Part shown: piece after piece, positions 61,648 through 64,000 of the stretch
Position numbering within the stretch: position 1 is the first letter of the stretch
Layout of the letters: each line of letters starts with the position of its first letter
Origin: Rhodobacteraceae bacterium CCMM004
GTDB taxonomy: Bacteria; Pseudomonadota; Alphaproteobacteria; Rhodobacterales; Rhodobacteraceae
Reading direction: 5' to 3'
Length of the DNA stretch: 64,000 nucleotides
NCBI GenBank assembly: GCA_004005435.1
Contig: RZWH01000001.1
Coordinates: 124,001-188,000, forward strand
Made by a program: the position numbers and the translations under genes
The notes under the pieces: model-generated
Databases searched by the model: none
What the model was told of the DNA's origin: nothing
The model's input: the letters and a program-made list of their open reading frames with translations, nothing else

Positions 61648-62481
61648 CTATCCCCGCACGATCAGTTCCGATGCTTGCTTGACCACCTTGGGATCGAGTG
61701 CCCGGCGCCAGTCGTCGCGGACCACGACCGTTTTGGCGAACTCCATCAGCCGCAGGGCCGCATCAGACGGCACCTTGGGCGAGAATCCGAACCACATCGC
61801 AAGTTCGACATTGAGATGGCCGATCAGGAAGTCAAACGCGGCCTGGCGGTCGATACCATAGGTTTTCTCGCACTCGTCCACCGCCTCGACCATGGTGTCG
61901 ATAAAGGGCATCGCGACCATTTCGGACAGCCCCGGTTCGAGGATCGCCAACTGTTCGGTCGTGACCCTGTGCGTCCGGATGATCGGCGACCACATGACTT
62001 CGCAGATCTCGCGCCCGATGTCATAATGCTCTTCGGGGCCCTGCATCAGCGCACAGACGATGGCCTGATTTGCCACCCCACCGTGATAGTCGCGCCGGGC
62101 GTCCCAGTCGCTTTCGTCGTTGAAAATCGGCGGATGGCAGGGGTGGCCGATGAAATAGGTGATATCCGCGCGGTCCGGCAGGACACCGGCATAGGGCGCC
62201 GCTGCGTCGAGGATCAGCACGATGGTGCCGGGATTGAGGCGCGGCACAAGATCGCCCGCCACCTGCCCGATCACCGAATCCGGCAACGCCAGAACCACCA
62301 CATCGGCGCGCGGGATCCAGTCGGTCCCTTCGGTCACTCCGATGCCGGCCGCCGTCAACCGCTCGCGGCCCTCATCAGAGATCTCGATCGCGACAAGCTC
62401 GTGATCGCTGTCGTGGATTTTCTTTGTGACGCGCGCGCCCATTTTCCCGCCCGCGCCAAGGATCGCTACTGTCTTGCCCAT
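61648..62481 (-). CDS. apnO: Probable D-apionate oxidoisomerase (ApnO-like)
   Basis: The 277-residue protein has an N-terminal Rossmann motif VAILGAGGKMGARV, then ADVVVLALPDSVIGQVAGD and a helical substrate domain with YFIGHPCHPPIFNDE and GHLNVELAMWFGF. It resembles phosphogluconate-dehydrogenase-like oxidoreductases and matches the ApnO type, which oxidises and isomerises D-apionate to 3-oxo-isoapionate with NAD+. It is first of a leftward pair with the OiaC-like gene, divergent from the GntR gene, with putative operator B in the shared 192-bp promoter region. Confidence 0.72.
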   Translation of the reverse strand: MGKTVAILGAGGKMGARVTKKIHDSDHELVAIEISDEGRERLTAAGIGVTEGTDWIPRADVVVLALPDSVIGQVAGDLVPRLNPGTIVLILDAAAPYAGVLPDRADITYFIGHPCHPPIFNDESDWDARRDYHGGVANQAIVCALMQGPEEHYDIGREICEVMWSPIIRTHRVTTEQLAILEPGLSEMVAMPFIDTMVEAVDECEKTYGIDRQAAFDFLIGHLNVELAMWFGFSPKVPSDAALRLMEFAKTVVVRDDWRRALDPKVVKQASELIVRG

Positions 62482-62510
62482 GCTTCTACCGTTCGAAGTC
62501 CTTATTGGTG

Positions 62511-62535
62511 ATTATGTGATCAACATATCATACCA
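62511..62535. promoter_or_regulatory. Putative GntR operator B (apnO/GntR divergent region)
   Basis: Read on the minus strand, this site starts TGGTATGAT and ends CACATAAT exactly as operator A does, but with eight extra bases (ATGTTGAT) in between. The site lies 30 nt before the apnO-like start and about 140 nt before the GntR start. Confidence 0.65.
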
Positions 62536-62673
62536 CTTATGAGGTCAGCCGCGGTGGGTGTCAACAGAGGATTGCCTAGACTGGCAACGCGCGCGTCACT
62601 GTTTTACAGGTGATATGAGTAGAACAGGCCGCCGCGCCCAAACATCCAGCCCAGCTAGCCAGAGAGAGTTCCC

Positions 62674-63408
62674 TTGGGATCAGAAACGAAACCGATCAAA
62701 CGCCGCAAACTCAGCGATGAGGTCAAGGATCGTATCCTAGAGACGATCCAACTCGAAGCGTTGAGCCCGGGCGACATACTCCCATCAGAGCGGGAGCTGA
62801 TGACTCTCTACGGCGTCGGCCGGCCCGCGATCCGCGAGGCGATGCAATCCTTGCAGGGAATGGGGTTGATCGAGGTCCGGCACGGCGAACGCCCGCGCGT
62901 CGCCGAGGCCTCGATGGACAGCGCGTTGGAGCAGATGAGCCTGACGATGCAGCACATCCTGTCGCATTCGGGCACAACCCTGGAGCATCTGAAAGAGGCG
63001 CGGCTCGGGTTAGAGACCTACCTTGCGGGACGTGCGGCCTCGGTGCGGACCGAGGCCCAGGTCGATCAGATCAGGTCCGTGTTGTCGGCCCAGCGCGCGG
63101 CACGACCCGATCCGGTCAAGTTCATGCATCTCGACGGCGCCTTCCATCAGAGCATCGCCGACATCTGCGGGAACCCTCTCTACAGCGCGGTGACGCGCGC
63201 GATTTTCGATTGGTTGTCGGTGTTCCATGTGGGCACCGTGCGAAATCCTGGACTGGAGGACCTCACGCTATCGGAGCACGAAGACATCTTCGATGCCATT
63301 TCAGGCGGTGATAGTGCGCGCGCCGCGAATGCGATGAAAGACCATCTGTTGCGCAGCAACAAGCTCTACCATCAGTCCAACGCGCGCGGGTCCGGTCAGC
63401 CAGGCTGA
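62674..63408 (+). CDS. GntR family (FadR/FCD) transcriptional regulator
   Basis: The 244-residue protein has a winged helix (LSPGDILPSERELMTLYGVG, then RPAIREAMQSLQGMGLIEV) and an FCD effector domain whose metal ligands lie in HLDGAFHQSIADICGN and LSEHEDIFDAI. The start is TTG 62674 after an AGAGAG run. It sits in the middle of the apionate-type cluster and most likely represses it through the TGGTATGAT sites until an intermediate binds. Confidence 0.88.
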   Translation: MGSETKPIKRRKLSDEVKDRILETIQLEALSPGDILPSERELMTLYGVGRPAIREAMQSLQGMGLIEVRHGERPRVAEASMDSALEQMSLTMQHILSHSGTTLEHLKEARLGLETYLAGRAASVRTEAQVDQIRSVLSAQRAARPDPVKFMHLDGAFHQSIADICGNPLYSAVTRAIFDWLSVFHVGTVRNPGLEDLTLSEHEDIFDAISGGDSARAANAMKDHLLRSNKLYHQSNARGSGQPG

Positions 63409-63457
63409 TCCACCGATTCCGACAATCTTCCTCTGCCCCTGCGCCGGTCCCCTCATC

Positions 63458-63492
63458 TTGACACCAGTCAGACCATCTCTTAGTGGTATGAT
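63458..63492 (+). promoter_or_regulatory. Promoter and putative GntR operator C before the TctC gene
   Basis: TTGACA (63458-63463) is a good -35 box; the -10 region at a 17-nt spacing (63481) overlaps TGGTATGAT (63484-63492), the motif shared with operators A and B. The motif ends 27 nt before the start codon. Confidence 0.6.
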
Positions 63493-63519
63493 GAGCATGA
63501 CACTTTGGGGGGATTCATC

Positions 63520-64000
63520 ATGACGATCAGAGCATTCTTGGGCGCGGCGGCGCTATTTGCCGCAATCGCCCATCCTGCCAGCGCTGACTACCCGGAAGAA
63601 CCGATCACTGTCGTCGTGCCATTTTCGGCCGGCGGCGGGAGCGATGTGCTGATCCGCACGCTCGCGCGGGTGATCCAGGAAAAGGAGCTGCTGGATGTGC
63701 CTCTGACCATCCTCAACGTGGGCGGTGCCGGCGGCACCTTGGGCTCGCGGCGGGTAAAAGAGGCCGATGCAGACGGATACACCTATCTCCTGTCCCATTT
63801 CGCCTTGCTCAGCGCCCATGCGACGGGAGTTGCCGATTACGGACTCGATGCATTCGAGCCGGTCGCACAGATCTCGTCCACCTGCCTGATTTACGCGGCG
63901 CTGGAGGATTACGAGCACGACACGCTGGCCGCGGCGTTCGATGCCGCCAAGGCCGCTCCGGATACGATCAGCGAGGCAATCAACATCGGCGCGGTGGTGC
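63520..64000 (+). CDS. Tripartite tricarboxylate transporter substrate-binding protein (TctC/Bug type), 3' end cut off
   Basis: The visible 160 codons begin with a signal peptide (MTIRAFLGAAALFAAIAHPA, cleavage near AHPASAD) and then the TctC/Bug family start YPEEPITVVVPFSAGGGSD, with NVGGAGGTLGSRRV at the second ligand loop. Such proteins capture carboxylates for a TctAB-type importer, whose genes are expected to the right. A GGGGGG run 7 nt upstream gives the ribosome site. With operator C in front of it, it probably imports apionate or a related acid for the cluster. Confidence 0.88.
   Translation, partial: MTIRAFLGAAALFAAIAHPASADYPEEPITVVVPFSAGGGSDVLIRTLARVIQEKELLDVPLTILNVGGAGGTLGSRRVKEADADGYTYLLSHFALLSAHATGVADYGLDAFEPVAQISSTCLIYAALEDYEHDTLAAAFDAAKAAPDTISEAINIGAVV

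Noticed and set aside
1-64000. CRISPR arrays, rRNA genes and complete insertion sequences
   Set aside because: No regularly spaced repeats, no rRNA-like stretch and no full-length transposase with both ends were found on reading either strand.

Overview
The window reads as chromosome (or a large chromid) of a GC-rich alphaproteobacterium, most likely a member of the Rhodobacteraceae/Rhodobacterales. The reasons are the many TRAP and ABC solute uptake operons run by GntR, IclR and LysR regulators, the gene families themselves, the dense operons with start/stop overlaps, and GC-rich intergenic hairpin blocks of the type common in that group. This placement is inference from gene style; no rRNA or housekeeping marker is present. 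Two tRNA genes are seen: tRNA-Gln(TTG) on the minus strand and tRNA-Lys(TTT) on the plus strand.

Layout, left to right. (1) 1-4.9 kb, leftward: a paraquat-inducible (PqiA/PqiA/PqiB, MCE-type) membrane operon cut by the window edge, then adenine deaminase and a stand-alone Lrp/AsnC ligand-binding protein. (2) 5.0-7.1 kb, rightward: a class I aminotransferase coupled to a D-2-hydroxyacid dehydrogenase. (3) 7.1-17 kb: a GntR-controlled sugar-acid type catabolic unit. A FAH-family hydrolase and the GntR regulator run leftward; a TRAP transporter, an enolase-superfamily dehydratase, a UxaA/GarD-type dehydratase and a beta-hydroxyacid dehydrogenase run rightward, followed by an EamA exporter. A perfect TTTGGTATACCAAA palindrome lies in the divergent promoter. 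(4) 17.2-19.8 kb: tRNA-Gln, a BON-MscS channel, an SDR and tRNA-Lys.

(5) 19.76-25.84 kb: a small integrative element inserted in the 3' end of tRNA-Lys, bounded by a perfect 48-bp direct repeat. Leftward it carries a tyrosine integrase, an AlpA-like HTH protein and a replication-initiator-like protein; rightward it carries a three-gene cargo of unknown function (TIGR04255-like, HTH protein, uncharacterised protein). Its base composition is visibly less GC-rich than the flanks.

(6) 26-28.8 kb: an AraC-type regulator divergent from two SDRs, then decayed insertion sequence DNA. (7) 29.4-39.5 kb: an operon of DUF35 protein, thiolase, IclR regulator, CaiB-type CoA-transferase, alpha/beta hydrolase, SDR and a divergent type II dehydroquinase homologue, with six successive 4-nt gene overlaps, followed by a second TRAP transporter and a DUF4038 (apiosidase-like) protein. 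The combination suggests an undescribed catabolic route. (8) 39.8-49.3 kb: a LysR regulator divergent from a nitrilase, a complete peptide/opine-type ABC transporter, a TPR protein, a GST and a RidA protein. (9) 49.3-55.9 kb: an IS3 remnant, then a leftward TetR/MFP/RND/lipoprotein-hydrolase efflux operon.

(10) 56.4-64 kb: a cluster matching the D-apionate catabolic pathway: lactonase (ApnL-like), RuBisCO-like protein, DUF1537 kinase (OiaK-like), 3-oxo-isoapionate decarboxylase-like TIM barrel (OiaC-like), D-apionate oxidoisomerase-like enzyme (ApnO-like), a FadR-type GntR regulator and the start of a tripartite tricarboxylate transporter binding protein. A TGGTATGAT motif recurs in front of all its transcription units and is a good candidate for the GntR operator. 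The pathway assignment rests on family recognition and gene company, not on a search.
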